Below are positions 32,701 through 43,363 of a stretch of DNA of 64,000 bases, in pieces (the stretch's first letter is position 1; every line of letters begins with the position of its first letter). The notes beneath the pieces were generated by a model. That model did not search any database, had not been told where the DNA came from, and worked only from the letters and a program-made list of their open reading frames with translations. The position numbers and the translations under genes were made by a program. Source of the stretch: Eleusine coracana subsp. coracana (Eukaryota > Streptophyta > Magnoliopsida > Poales > Poaceae); assembly GCA_032690845.1 (NCBI GenBank), contig CM064420.1, positions 57,772,707 to 57,836,706 on the forward strand, read 5' to 3'.

Positions 32701-33670
32701 CTGCCCAAATCTGGAAAGTTTGTGGCAGGGGTCATACTCTCTGCCTGCCCTTGAGGAATTATCCATCCAAGAATGTGTGAGTTTGTCATGTCTACCCGAG
32801 GATTCATTAGGTTCATTCTCCATCCTAGACAACCTTGAAATTATGAAGTGCCCAAATCTGATGACAGGAGAGATCAGGTGGCCCCCTACAGTGAGATGGT
32901 TCACTTTAGGATTGTGTGGTGATGTTGAATCTCCACTGATTGAGTCCTTGCAAAGTCTTAAATCATTGAAGCGATTATTTTTAGACGGTTGTGCAATGCC
33001 CATACTCCCTTCAGAAGCACTTGCAAGTTTGACAGGGGTAATATCTATGGTGTTTAGCAATTGTACAATGACATCCCTCCCCTCCGTAGAAGCCCTCACA
33101 AAATTGAAAAATCTTGAAAATCTAGATATCTGGGGTTGCAAAGAGCTAGTGTCACTGGATGGGATTCAATGCCTTGAAAAGCTCTCGTTCTTGACAATCA
33201 GTAGCTGCAGTAGCCTTTTTCGAGGTCCGCCTGATCAATCAATAGAAGGTGCTGGTATATCTGGCTGTGTCCTGAAGCTCAGTGAGCTCGATATTGACCA
33301 CCCATCTCTTTTACTCAAAGAGCCATTACGAAGCATAACCACTGTAAAGAAGCTTCGAATTTCTGGCAGTCCTGAACCCACGATTTTACCTGAGGATTGG
33401 CTTCTGCGCAATTGTCAAGCCCTTGAAGAGATAGTATTGTCTAATGCTTCTCACTTGCAATGTTTACCACAAGAGATGGCAAGTCTTACCTCTCTGTGGT
33501 CATTGCAAATATCCCATGCCAACATGCTTCAGGCACTTCCGAATATGCCTGCATCTCTCACAAATCTACGTATCTACAACTGCCATTCTGAGCTCAAGAA
33601 GAGGTGCAAAAGGAACGTAGGTCATGATTGGGACAAAATTGCACATGTAGGTGACATGGATATTTGCTAA
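29792..33670 (+). CDS. CC-NBS-LRR (NLR) disease-resistance-type protein
   Basis: A single exon of 1292 codons. The ATG at 29792 (CGCCATGG) is preferred; the frame is open upstream but has no ATG. An Rx-type coiled-coil domain (1-165) has the EDVID-like block AVEEAEDALDELEY. The NB-ARC follows: P-loop GIGGLGKTT (220-228), RNBS-A FDLIMWVCVSHDFD, kinase-2 FLLVLDDVW (294-302), RNBS-B GSKILLTTR, GSPLAAKVLGG (the GLPL site, about 393), RNBS-D CFRYCSLFHKNYEF and an MHD motif that reads IHD (526-528). About 700 residues of leucine-rich repeats finish the protein. Such cytosolic receptors sense pathogen effectors and trigger cell death through ADP/ATP exchange. No frameshift or early stop is seen, so it looks intact. 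The effector it recognises cannot be told from sequence. Confidence 0.93.
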   Translation: MAAVAVAFAGKAVATSAISYIINKAFDHLKDNKKAGGLKRTRERLEALVPQIQVVFDAVDAEQIKDQSEALDAWLWQLRDAVEEAEDALDELEYYKLDGAVKLRDNKVSGSLHKYKGKLVQQVNHMFNTGSLKRLKSAVETLEHVAAGVERFLHVLNQLGANRMKKLDFIRNRRQTSSLPDSMVIGREEERKIIVGWLTKAESSAPEQIRNNIPIFSIIGIGGLGKTTLGQVICNDKKVIGYFDLIMWVCVSHDFDVETLSRKILQDVTGEETNMVGLNALHKALKEKLSSKTFLLVLDDVWNDENLDDWENLARPLRYGKRGSKILLTTRMKSVADLAARAMQEECQSWRLSGLQETDLLVLLNRHAFSGVNPDYYWNLHLISKKMVNKLSGSPLAAKVLGGLLNNKMESSTWDRILASDIHNIEQGKEGIMKVLRLSYQHLPTHLQVCFRYCSLFHKNYEFKKKELVHLWMGSGLIPQLAEEIGMEYLDTLTNKSFFDLKSRSRSSHEIRCNLFGEYWERKYVIHDLLYELACSVSVNECVRMDKNFSGINLVTVRHMYIEIINPTVVKQVFQAKKLRTLIMHFQEQDQAAQEFILQKVLSVLKSLRVLSLTTSSIFKLPNVVGGLVHLRYLSLTRVQQRVEHLSWFPQSVYKLYHLQLLKYDDPHLAVPEKGEMDGLCNLVSLRHLYLSYWILCVIPYVGKMTSLHELYGFNIQERDGHGIGELKNLKDICHLNISGLERVKSEEEASNIMLHQKENLYAVSFSWSPPGPVDLLNVNPGSSDSCEPSNAEQLLDKLQPHPNFCKLRIQGYPGSRSPCWLENFEFIHLTCFFLYDCKVLQHLPPIGRLPSLQYLYIKGMNSVALVDSSFYGSEKLGLRSLRVLEIEDMPICIEWVGLKGENLFPQLERLVVRDCKELRQIPNVPISIRHIEIHNVGLHAIPLPPLLLSSGTSASSSMSLSLSKLLISFCPNLESLWQGSYSLPALEELSIQECVSLSCLPEDSLGSFSILDNLEIMKCPNLMTGEIRWPPTVRWFTLGLCGDVESPLIESLQSLKSLKRLFLDGCAMPILPSEALASLTGVISMVFSNCTMTSLPSVEALTKLKNLENLDIWGCKELVSLDGIQCLEKLSFLTISSCSSLFRGPPDQSIEGAGISGCVLKLSELDIDHPSLLLKEPLRSITTVKKLRISGSPEPTILPEDWLLRNCQALEEIVLSNASHLQCLPQEMASLTSLWSLQISHANMLQALPNMPASLTNLRIYNCHSELKKRCKRNVGHDWDKIAHVGDMDIC

Positions 33671-33970
33671 GATGCGATGAATAACATCAAATGAAATCTT
33701 CTGTAGAGATGTAAATGGAAGAAGTTATATTTGCCTAAATGGGAGGATAGAAAACGGTAGATTTGCAAACGACAGCTTTGGCTACAAGCATTGGAGAAGG
33801 AAATGTGGTTGTATGTAGCTACCGGATACAAGCAGTCAGGGCAGCCAGGGAAGTGAGATCAAATACTTTCGTCTGAACGATGTACTGAAGTTTGTGCTTT
33901 GAATTGTCATTTTTGGATGGTAGACTGACTTTTGTAACTCTAATGTTAGCCAAGGAGTAGCCAGCCACAC
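33671..33970. other. 3' UTR of the NLR gene
   Basis: AT-rich non-coding DNA between the NLR stop and the LINE. No poly(A) signal was singled out. Confidence 0.4.
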
Positions 33971-33974
33971 CCTT

Positions 33975-35450
33975 TGTTTCTTGTATCACCAGCCGCTTTT
34001 AGTCTTCCACTTGACAATAGCAGATCTGCAGCCGTTGGTGGACAAAATAGCGAATCGGTTACCGGGGTGGAAAGCTGCACTGCTACAAAAATCTGGTCAC
34101 CTAATCCTCGTCAGTGCGGTGCTTACAGCTATTCCTATACATGTCCTAATAGCCCTAGGCGTGCCGAAATGGATCATCAAAGCAATAGATAAGATCCGGA
34201 GAGGCTTCCTTTGGAAAGGCAGGGCGGATATCAAGGGAGGTCATTGCCCAATTGCATGGGAACGTGTAATGAGGCCGTTGCACCTTGGTGGTTTGGGCAT
34301 CCACAATCTCGAACTTCTTGGTTATGCACTCAGGATGAGGTGGGCATGGGTACAAAGGACGATGGCCGATGAGCCAAGAAGCATGATCGACTACCAATTA
34401 CCAAACAAAGCTTGGGTCCTATTCGAAGCATGTATATCCATACGAATAGGTGACGGAAGAAACACAAAGCTCTGGGTGGACAAATGGCTGCATGGGAAAT
34501 CAATAGCTGAACTCGCGCCAACACTATTGAGCTTTGTCAAGAAAAAGGGATGGCGTAAGAGAACGGTCCAGGAGGCGCTGCAGAATGATGCATGGGCCAC
34601 GGACATCATAGGCGGACTTCCAGTCCAGACGATGTGGGAAGTGTTCCAGCTGATGCAGGTGCTCACCGAAGTGCAACTGCAGCCAGGTGAGGAGGATGTG
34701 CACATTTGGACCAGGGAAGCATCAGGTATCTTCTCAACCGATCGGCATACGAGACTTTCTTCATGGGAAGCATCAAGTTTGAGCCGCATAAATGCCTATG
34801 GAAGAGCTGGGCACCGATGAAAGTGAAGCTGTTTCTATGGCTTGCAATCTGGAAAAGGTGTTGGACTGCCGACCACCTGGCTAAGCGCGGGCTGCAACAC
34901 CCATAGCGGTGCGTCCTCTGTGATCAGGAAGAGGAGGACATGCATCATCTGCTCATAGGGTGCGCCTTTGTCAGGGATGTCTGGTTCTAAATCCTAAACG
35001 GTGTGCACATGGCCTAGCTAGCGTCCACCCACAGAAACCAGTTTTATTGATTGGTACCAGTTTTATTGATTGGTGGTGCAAGGCAGCGAAGAGAGCAGGG
35101 AAGGAGAGAAGGAAGGGCCTAAATACACTCGTGCAACTTGTTGTTTGGTCAGTTTGGAAGCATCGCAATAGTTGTATCTTTGATAATCAACAACCAAGGA
35201 GGGAGAAGTTCTTGGAGGACAAACGGGAGGAGGTGTCTTCATGGTGCATGGCAAGAGCACGCGGGTTGCGCCAGATCCTGTAACGGCGAGGACTCGCTCT
35301 TCTTCTTCTTATTGTTGTTGTTTTCTTTTAAGTAGCATAGGTGCGACTGTAACTTCATAACAATCAGCCGCTCTCGGCATGCACGGACCCGTCTTTCCTC
35401 TCCTTAACACGAAGACACGCAACTCTCCTGGGTGTTCGACAAAAAAAAAT
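33975..35450 (+). mobile_element. L1-type LINE, 5'-truncated, with poly(A) tail
   Basis: The first frame (33981 on) encodes the C-terminal part of a plant L1 reverse transcriptase: ANRLPGWKAALLQKSGHLILV, then RRGFLWKGRADIKGGHCPIAWERV and GGLGIHNLELLGYALRMRW. After frameshifts come a zinc-binding RVT domain (LFLWLAIWKRCWTADHL, CVLCDQEEEDMHHLL) and WKHRNSCIF. The 3' end reads CTCCTGGGTGTTCGAC and an A run at 35441-35450. A 19-bp stretch (accagttttattgattggt) is tandemly duplicated near 35038-35074. No target duplication was recognised. It lies about 300 bp 3' of the NLR gene, in the same sense. Confidence 0.85.
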
Positions 35451-36275
35451 TCACGTGTGCTATTAAAAACTATACTTTTCCCTTCTCAACCATTGACAAC
35501 CAAACCTTTCTTTTTCTGTCAATTTTAGTTTAAAATTTCCGTCCATGGATAGTGTATCATCACCTTAAGAGTTTTAGACCGATAATTTTCATGCTTACAT
35601 GAAAATGGATCAACAATAAACATAGAACACATACATGAGACAAATGCACGTCAACTTGGAATAAATTACATCGTTCTCCTCGCGTATATTTTCTCGACAT
35701 TTTTTTTGATAGGATATTTTCTCAACTTGGTTGTCAATATGTGAAAACAAACTAACAAGCTGAGAGGGTAGAAAGCTAGAGTTTTAATGGAGATGTAATG
35801 GAAGTGACACATAAAGGGCAGAGGGAAGTTATAAGAGAAGGGAACGGCATAGTTTTTTTTATGGCGGAGAAAGAATTAGCTCAAATTCCAGTTGGGTTGA
35901 AGCATGTGGCTCAAGTGCAGACAGTCAAAGTTTTTAAAGTTCCGATTTGTATTCATCATATTCGTATTCTTTTTTTTTATAAGCATCATATTCGTATTCA
36001 CATCCGAAGTTACGAGGAATTTTAATTCCCGTATGAATCAGGAAAACCGTCACAGTTTCGGCTTCGTATTTTTTCCTTGCGTAACCCGAGCTGAGGAAAA
36101 TTCTGGAAACACAAACAACCACTGCTGATAAAACAGGGGGACCTCCCGCCGTCTCGTCTCGTCGTCTCGTCTTCTCGCGCGAAATCGTCGTCCTAAACCT
36201 CGCGCGAGAGAAGAGAGAAAGGCGCACGCCAAATCTGGTGGGCACGAATCGGATCGCGGCGGCGGCGTAGCAGCG
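35451..36275. other. Intergenic DNA and promoter/5' UTR of the UBA/PUB gene
   Basis: AT-rich first, then a GC-rich leader with TCGTCTC repeats (about 36149-36175) just before the ATG at 36276. No gene found. Confidence 0.45.
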
Positions 36276-39200
36276 ATGGCTGGGCTGTCGCTGCAGTGCG
36301 GCGACTGCGGCGTACTGCTGCGGAGCGTGGAGGAGGCGCAGGCGCATGCTGAGGCCACCTCCCACTCCAACTTTGTGGAGTCCACAGAGGCTGTTCTCAA
36401 CCTCGTGTGCTCCGCCTGCGGCAAGCCATGCCGCTCCCAGACCGTAAGATCCTCGTTCGCCGGTCGATCGATCCGTTTCGATGGATCTCGGCGCGTTCGT
36501 TCGCTGTTCAATTTTCAGTTGTTTACGGTTTGGCGTCTCTTGATTCCGCAGGAGGTGGACCTGCATACCAAGCGCACGGGCCATGCGGAGTTCGCGGACA
36601 AGACCATGGAGGCGGCCAAGCCCATTGATCTTGAGACGCCGCCGAAGCCGGCCACAGAGGCCATGGACGTGGACGCCTCCCCAAGTGGGGAGCAGCAGGG
36701 TGAGAATTTTTTCTTTCTCCCTTTTTTCCCTATATGACATGATAGTTTATCATGGCTTCTGAGTGTGACCACGCCGGCGTTTGGTCCTTGCAGAGATGGT
36801 TGTGCCGGAGGTAAACAAGGAGATGCTTGTCGACCTTGAGGCGATGGGTTTCTCGACGGCTCGTGCCACTAGGGCACTTCACTTCTCGGGTACGTCTAAC
36901 CTCAGTTTAGGATCAGCTGAATGTATCCTTTATGTGATGTGTTCTTATAAGATGAAGATATCACTATTGCTTTCTGCATTGTACCCCTCAATTCTCATTT
37001 ATATAACATCAGAACAGGTGCACATACAAATAATGCTGCAATATATAAAAAGGCATAACCATGGCTTGATTGTTAATGCATACAAACAGAAACTGTTGGC
37101 CAAAGTAAAAATAAAATCATTTGAAGATAATTTTGATGTCCAACATTTCACTTATTTGTTACTGGAGCACATAGAATTCAGCTTAGCTAGGAAGAGGTGA
37201 AGCCAGAAATTCTAAATTTTGCGTGAGCTTGTGGATTTTGTCAGAATGTTTTCATGAGATTCATCCAATATAATCGTGTGTATACTGTAATGTGACACCA
37301 GTTGTATTTTCTGGCCATTTTATTCAATCGAATTTATAATGGGGAAGCCTACTCTTCAGAAGTCATGAAAATGAATTAACCTGGTAACACGTAGTAGTGG
37401 CTGGAAATTACTAAAGCATTTGAATATAACAGCATACTCCCTCCATACTTCAAAAAGAAGTCATTTAGGACATGATTTAGCATACCAAGGACTCATTAGA
37501 ATGTATTTTCCCTCTCTGTCCTTATTAAGACGTCTTGGAACTAACCCAATCAGTAATGTGTGCTCATCCTAGTGGTTGTTGTTGTGAAGCAAAAGTGCTT
37601 AGCCTATGAGGTTGCTGGTTCAATTCTCCATAACTACAATATTTTTTTGCTTTTCGAGAAAACGACTTGCTTTTGTAAAATCAGCTATAGACCCAGAACG
37701 ACTTCTTTTTGAAGTATGGAGGGAGTATAGCTGAATACGTTGTGCTTTTATTGATTCTTATCTCATCTGATTGTAAAACAAGATGTAAAGTTGTTCATAC
37801 TTTGCTGACCCGTGTCCGTCTACTGTAGGTAATAGCACCATTGAAGGTGCTATTAACTGGCTTTCTGAGCATCAGGAGGATCCAGATATTGATGAAATGC
37901 CTCTGGTATGATGATTTATTTGTCACTTTTAATTTATGCCTGCACATAAATTAATTAGGTTCACTCTTTGATATTCTGATGGTGTGCTAAGTTTGGGCCC
38001 CTGTTTGCAAAGTGTTTTTTTTTAATGAATAAAATAGAACTAGTTATTTTGCTGTTCTGCTTTCAGCAGTATGTGCAATTTCACTACTCCCTCCATAAAT
38101 AGCTAGAAATGCTTATATTTTGGAACAGTTATTTTGGTGATTTTTTTCTTAGTACCTATTTTTTATTACTGCAAGTATCTTTATGTTATATTCATGGTAT
38201 CACCAAAGAAAATCATTTTGTATCATGTGACAAAGGGCATTTTACATTTTTCCAATGTGACACATTTTCACATGTTTCAAGGACTGACAATAGGATGTAA
38301 GCATGTCATGTTTCGGGATTTTAGATATAATTTAATTTTTTCTATTCAATGTTGTGAAGGAAGGCTAATTTGATTTGCCAAACTTTAGCAACTGGTACAC
38401 AACTAGGAAAAGCATGCACATTTGACTAGATTTTTCATGTTCCAAGGAGCTTCTGTTAGTTTTTTATTGTTTCCAGTGGGTAAATAGTATATATTCAATT
38501 TCTACACTTCAATGAGAGAAAAACCTTTCTTAACAGCTGCCCGTTACTTATCCTTTTTTGCTTCTTAGGTACCGGCTAATACAAAAACTGAGGCTAATAA
38601 ACCCAACTTGACTCCTGAAGAAGTGAAGCTTAAAGCACAGGAGCTAAGGTGATCATTCTTTTTCTTGTGTACTTTTAGCTAAAAACTTCTTTAAAAATGG
38701 AACAATTATTTCCATTTCTTAATCAGCACTTATTTTGTATTTTTTACGTTCTATATGGTTGGTGTCTTATACTGAATTCATTCCCTTCCACTGTAGAGAA
38801 CGTGCTCGTAAGAAGAAAGAGGAAGAAGAGAGAAGGATGGAAAGAGAAAGGGAAAAGGTATGTTGTCAATTTCTTTTTTCCTTCTTGATATGTAATATGA
38901 CTACATATGGATTAGGAATGTGCAGAAAGAACATGTCTAAGCACTTTCTGTTTCGTAGCACTTATTGTATGTATATATAATTTTTTTATATCGTCTAGTG
39001 TCTCACATTTGACATTTTTCAGGAGAGAATACGGATCGGTAAAGAACTTCTCGAAGCCAAAAAAATGGAGGAGCAGAACGAAAGGAAACGGTTGGTTTTG
39101 TTTTCTGTAATGTTCATTTGCTTCTCTTACATTTCACTATATGCTCAATCGTTTTGACTATTTCTTTTCCACCATTGGCAGCATGATAGAATTACGAAGA

Positions 39201-40468
39201 CTTGAGAAAGAGGAAGAGAAACGAGCTAGAGACAAAATCCGCCAGAAACTGGAAGAGGATAAGGTTTCTACACCTAATTTTTTGGAATCTTGTTTGCTTT
39301 GACATCTACTAAGTTTCTAATGGATGTACAAATTACTACAAAATTGGGTCTGCAATTCTTTTTACTTATTTTTGTTCATTATGGATTCTCAGGCTGAAAG
39401 GAGAAGGAAACTAGGATTGCCACCAGAAGACACAGCAGCTGCAAAACCAAGTGCACCTCCTCCTGTTGAAGAGAAAAAGGTATTTTCTTTTGTTTAACAA
39501 TTTGCACATTCTTTTAGAGCATGAGTTGCCTGACCAGAATTTGTATGGCTGATATAAAAGTGACCTGACCTTGTCTAATGTACATAACTTGTATCTCTGG
39601 TACATAGTTGACTTCCTGTTGAGTAGCCTTGCCTTTACTTGGAACTGGGAGGGCCCAATAATACATGTCTAGTTATGTTAATCAGATCATTGTTAACTGT
39701 GGTGTATGACTTGCAGAGTGCATTACCTATCAGGCCAGCCACAAAGGCAGAACGGATGAGGGATTGTTTAAGAAATCTGAAACAACAAAACAAGGTACTG
39801 AGTGTTCTTTTTCCTTGAGCTCAACTCCATGTACATTGGTGCTTGTGTGTTTCACATTGACTTGGAAATTCAGCCATTTTCTGCCTTCTGTCATAACTAG
39901 TGGAGCAGCTGAACTACAATCATGATCTGAATATGATTGTAGCTGTATGAAAACTAGACACGTGAATTTAGAATATTCAAGGAACGTATAGTATAATCAA
40001 ACTGATTATGCAGGACCCTGCAGAAATCAAGTATTGTCATTGATAATCAAATTTGAAACAAATTTTTTTTCTGACAGGAGGATGATGCTAAAGTGAAGAG
40101 GGCATTCCAGACACTCCTTGCCTATGTTGGAAACGTTGCTAAAAAACCTGACGAGGAGAAATTCAGAAAGATCAGACTCAGCAACGCTACATTTCAGGTG
40201 ACAGTGCTAGATCTTGAAACTGGTGAAATGCTTTGTTGCTAACTTTTTTGAGCAAACATGAGACCAATAATCTTGTAACATCACCCTACAGGAGAGGGTT
40301 GGAAGTCTGCCTGGAGGCATAGAGTTCCTTCAGCTCTGCGGATTCGAGAAGCTTGAAGACAACGAGTTCCTGTTCCTTGCGAGGGACAAGGTGGACATGG
40401 CCGTACTGAACACGGCTGGAGCCGAGCTGAATTCTGCCATCACCAACCCCTTCTTTGGTGTCCTTTGA
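36276..40468 (+). CDS. Zinc-finger, UBA and PUB domain protein (p97/ubiquitin-linked)
   Basis: Twelve exons join in phase to 413 codons: 36276-36443, 36552-36699, 36794-36889, 37829-37905, 38569-38648, 38797-38857, 39023-39090, 39182-39263, 39393-39479, 39717-39794, 40078-40197 and 40292-40468. Two C-x2-C-x12-H-x5-H fingers (C8, C11, H24, H30 and C45, C48, H61, H67) come first; the second spans the exon 1/2 join. A UBA domain follows (about 106-160; MGFSTARATRAL, TIEGAINWL), then a charged Glu/Lys/Arg coiled coil (about 175-265) and a PUB/PUG domain (about 320-405; RIRPATKAERMRDCLR just before it). UBA domains bind ubiquitin and PUB domains bind the C-terminus of p97/CDC48, so a link between ubiquitinated clients and CDC48 is likely. 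It resembles Arabidopsis UBA/TS-N-domain proteins with a PUB end. Cytosolic or nuclear. Intron 3 holds a Stowaway MITE. Confidence 0.88.
37437..37725. mobile_element. Stowaway-type MITE, 289 bp, in intron 3 of the UBA/PUB gene
   Basis: The ends CTCCCTCCATACTTCAAAAA and its complement at the right (TTTTTGAAGTATGGAGGGAG) are perfect inverted repeats flanked by TA on each side (37435-37436, 37726-37727). No coding. Confidence 0.88.
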
Positions 40469-40776
40469 TTGAATCATGGGAAATCCAATGTACACTAACG
40501 TTGTTTGTTTCGCTGGTGCTTGATGTTTTACATGGATAGAGCGAGTGATGGATTTCTGCGCCTGTTGTCAGACTCAAAATTTTATTACTATTTATTATAA
40601 ACGAATGAATATACGTGTTTCTTCTTCGTACATATTTCCCAGGCAACATTATAAGTACTTTTTTTGTGCGTACGTTGCTCAATTAGCATACACGAAAACA
40701 TTACAGAAGATCAATCATCTGATGAGATGAATGAACTTGATTGGCCATCAGTCAGAGCTTTGATAAAAAAAAAAAA

Positions 40777-40885
40777 AGTATCTTCATTCTTCAGAAGAGC
40801 TGCACTTGGCGTCCGTAAATCCAGCTGAATGGCGAGTATCTTCAGAAGAGCTGCACTTGGCGTCCGTAAATCCAGCTGAATGGCG
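40777..40885. repeat. Tandem duplication at the desaturase stop codon
   Basis: A 51-bp block (40835-40885) starting AGTATCTTCAGAAGAGC and ending GCTGAATGGCG is repeated next to itself at 40777-40834 with a 7-bp insertion (attcttc). On the minus strand the nearer copy supplies the last codons and stop; the second falls in the 3' UTR, just before a run of T. Confidence 0.9.
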
Positions 40886-42244
40886 CGAACTCCGGCGGGT
40901 CCTTGTTCTTGTTGGCCTGGTGCGCCGCTCTCTCCTCGAGCTTCCTGAACCTTGGCCCGAGCGAGCACACGAACTCCTGCGCGCGGCGGCCTTCCCCTGA
41001 CAACCCCGTGAGGTCGGCGACGCCCCATCGGCGCACGAGGAACTCGAGGATGTCGGCGTAGTCCCTGGCCGTGTAGACTCCCAGTCTCTGCGCGACGGCG
41101 CTGAAGCGCGCGAAGAGCCTGTCGTCTGCGCCGTCGTACATGAGGTGCGCGGGCATGGCCACCTTCTTGCGCATCATGTCGGCGAATGCGCGCACCGTGT
41201 AGTCCGGGTCCACCTGGAAGAGCTTGTGCACGATGCGCGCGTACGCCGCCTCGTGCCGCTTCTCGTCGGCGGCGATGGTGCCGCAGATCCTGGCCAGGTT
41301 GGCGTCGCCCAGCCGCTTGGCGTGTCGCGCCGTGTTGCCGTGGGAGATGGCCGTCGCGCGCTCCTGGAACGACGTGTAGATGAAACCCTGGTACGGGTTC
41401 GTCTCCGTCTTCGGGTCCTGGTAGTTATTCGACCAAGCATAACATTTTTTATATACATACAAAGATGTATAAATAAACATATATACAAATACAATAAAAG
41501 ATCGATGTACCATTCCTGATGCGATGAGGTAGTGTATGGTCTTCTCGACCTGTCGCATGTCGACGCGGCCGGTGAGGAAGAGGTACTTGTTCATGAGGTC
41601 ACCATGGCGGTTCTCCTCGGCGGCCCAGGCCCGGGTCCATACGGCCCAGCTGGTGGGGCTGGCGCCGGTCTCGTCGCGGACGCCGCCGTCGAGGGTGTTG
41701 AGCATGGTCTGGTACGTGGGCAGCGCCTCCTCCGTGACCATGTCGCCCACGAGGCACACCCAGTAGTCGTCGGGGATCTCGCGGGCCCGGGCCCGCAGCT
41801 CAGCGACCTCGTCGTGGAAGGACTCGGAGGCGTCGGGGAGGTAGTCCTGCGGCTGCCACGACGACTCCACGGGCTTGAGGAGCACCAGCACGTTGTCGGC
41901 GGCCCAGGCGTCCAGGGACTCGAAGATCTCGCGCTTCTGCGGCGGGAGAGAGTGCGTCACCGGACGGTGAACCTCCCGGGGAGGCGCGAACGGCTTCCGT
42001 GTCCGCACCCTGGGGCATCATCCAAGCCACAGCACACAAATTACAGCAGCACGTTCAACTGCTCAAGCACAAGAAGAAATTGCAGAGGAGAGGAAAAAAG
42101 ACAAGCAGTCTGAACTCACTGCTGGGCCGCGGAAGCCATGGCCACCACCGACGAGATGGCCCTCCTCCCGCTTCTACCCAGGTGAGGCCGCGACGTCGCG
42201 CAAAAGGCGACGCAGGAAGGCAGGGACGACGCCATCAGAGACAT
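40842..42244 (-). CDS. Plastid acyl-ACP desaturase (stearoyl-ACP 9-desaturase family)
   Basis: Three exons, 42244-42120, 42009-41511 and 41417-40842, give 399 codons, the family's usual size. The first about 40 residues are Ser/Arg-rich without acids and look like a chloroplast transit peptide; a second Met four codons on is an alternative start. Mature motifs: PPREVHRPVTHSLPPQKREIFESL, then the di-iron ligands in EENRHG (173-178) and DEKRHE (259-264), and the C-terminal SWIYGRQVQL. These soluble stromal enzymes put a cis double bond into acyl-ACP using ferredoxin and O2. Regiospecificity (9 or another position) cannot be told. Intron 2 is only 93 nt, divisible by three and free of stops. The stop-codon region is tandemly duplicated. 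Confidence 0.92.
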
Positions 42245-43363
42245 GGCCACCTCTTTTTCTGCCGGGACTGGGGAGTGAGAGAGTGCACTGTTTGGTGTGC
42301 TCTGCCTCTGTTGGAGGTGAGAACAACAGCCAGAACAGAGCGCTGAAACTAATTTGAACGGAATTGGTGCTACACTGCTAATAGTAGCTGACAAGCCGTG
42401 ACACCAGTCACATGACTACTAGCGTTCCGCGTGTTTACAGCTGCCTGAGAAGCTGAAACAGGTCACCTCTGCCCTATATCATGCCGTGGCACGAAGAAGG
42501 CATGACGCTGCACCTAGAATGAAAGTTTCCTTGCCGGCTAGAATGGAGGCATGACGCTTCCCTACACCCTAGACGTGCGGAAACAAAATATTATTCACGT
42601 GAACGCCCAAAAGTTAGTTTTAGCAGATATACACAGTTCAGCTGGTGAATGTCGACATGTCGTGTGGGTGCTTCATTATTCCACTTCAGAAGGTCATGTC
42701 TACCGTTTCAGTCTAGTGCTCACAACTAACGCGATAAGATTGTTTCAAGTTGTTGAAATAAGGTCAATAACTATGTGTGCAAGAAATAAATGCTAAAAAA
42801 AAGGTTAAATAAAAGAGAGGGCACAAATCTCCATCGAACATGACTCGGGCCACATTGGAGCTTCTTACGAATCAGGGTAGCTGCCTGCAATGTTCCAAAT
42901 ATTCACGCTCTGTAGCTAAGTGCTCAGGGCCTCAAGTGTAGAATCAAAGCTTCACCTTTCCAGGTGTTCTGTCGTACTACAGGTGTATGTCATGAACGCC
43001 AACAAACCATTCCACTATACAAACCAACTACGAAGCACGAAATCATGTGGAAAATGTGTCACGTGATCGTGAAATGGCTTATGCTGAAATTAGTAAACCG
43101 CTTTCCTAGTCACAGCAGCAATATGTTGGTATGATGTGGATGTCAACTAAAAATAACTTATCAAATTGAAGGGCCTATGGCCAAAGTTCAATACAAGTGA
43201 AATAAGAATACATTGTGGCACTTTGGTAAATATCCTGATATGTGAGGTACAACAAGAGAATACAAAGCAAGAGTGAATGTGAAACCAAGCCCAGCCTAAT
43301 CTCAACTCTTAGGATCCCATCCTAAGAAGATGGAAACTCGCCAAACAGGCATACTCTAGGGCA
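42245..43363. other. Desaturase upstream region and intergenic DNA
   Basis: The desaturase promoter must lie in the first few hundred bases above 42244. The rest separates it from the F-box/kelch 3' end. No gene seen. Confidence 0.4.

Noticed and set aside
38086..38120. Another Stowaway MITE in the UBA/PUB gene
   Set aside because: One CTCCCTCCATAAAT end is seen but no partner end, so only a solitary end or chance match.
41174..41494. Arg/Thr-rich ORF in the desaturase
   Set aside because: It is another frame of exon 3 and intron 2; the di-iron frame is the real one.
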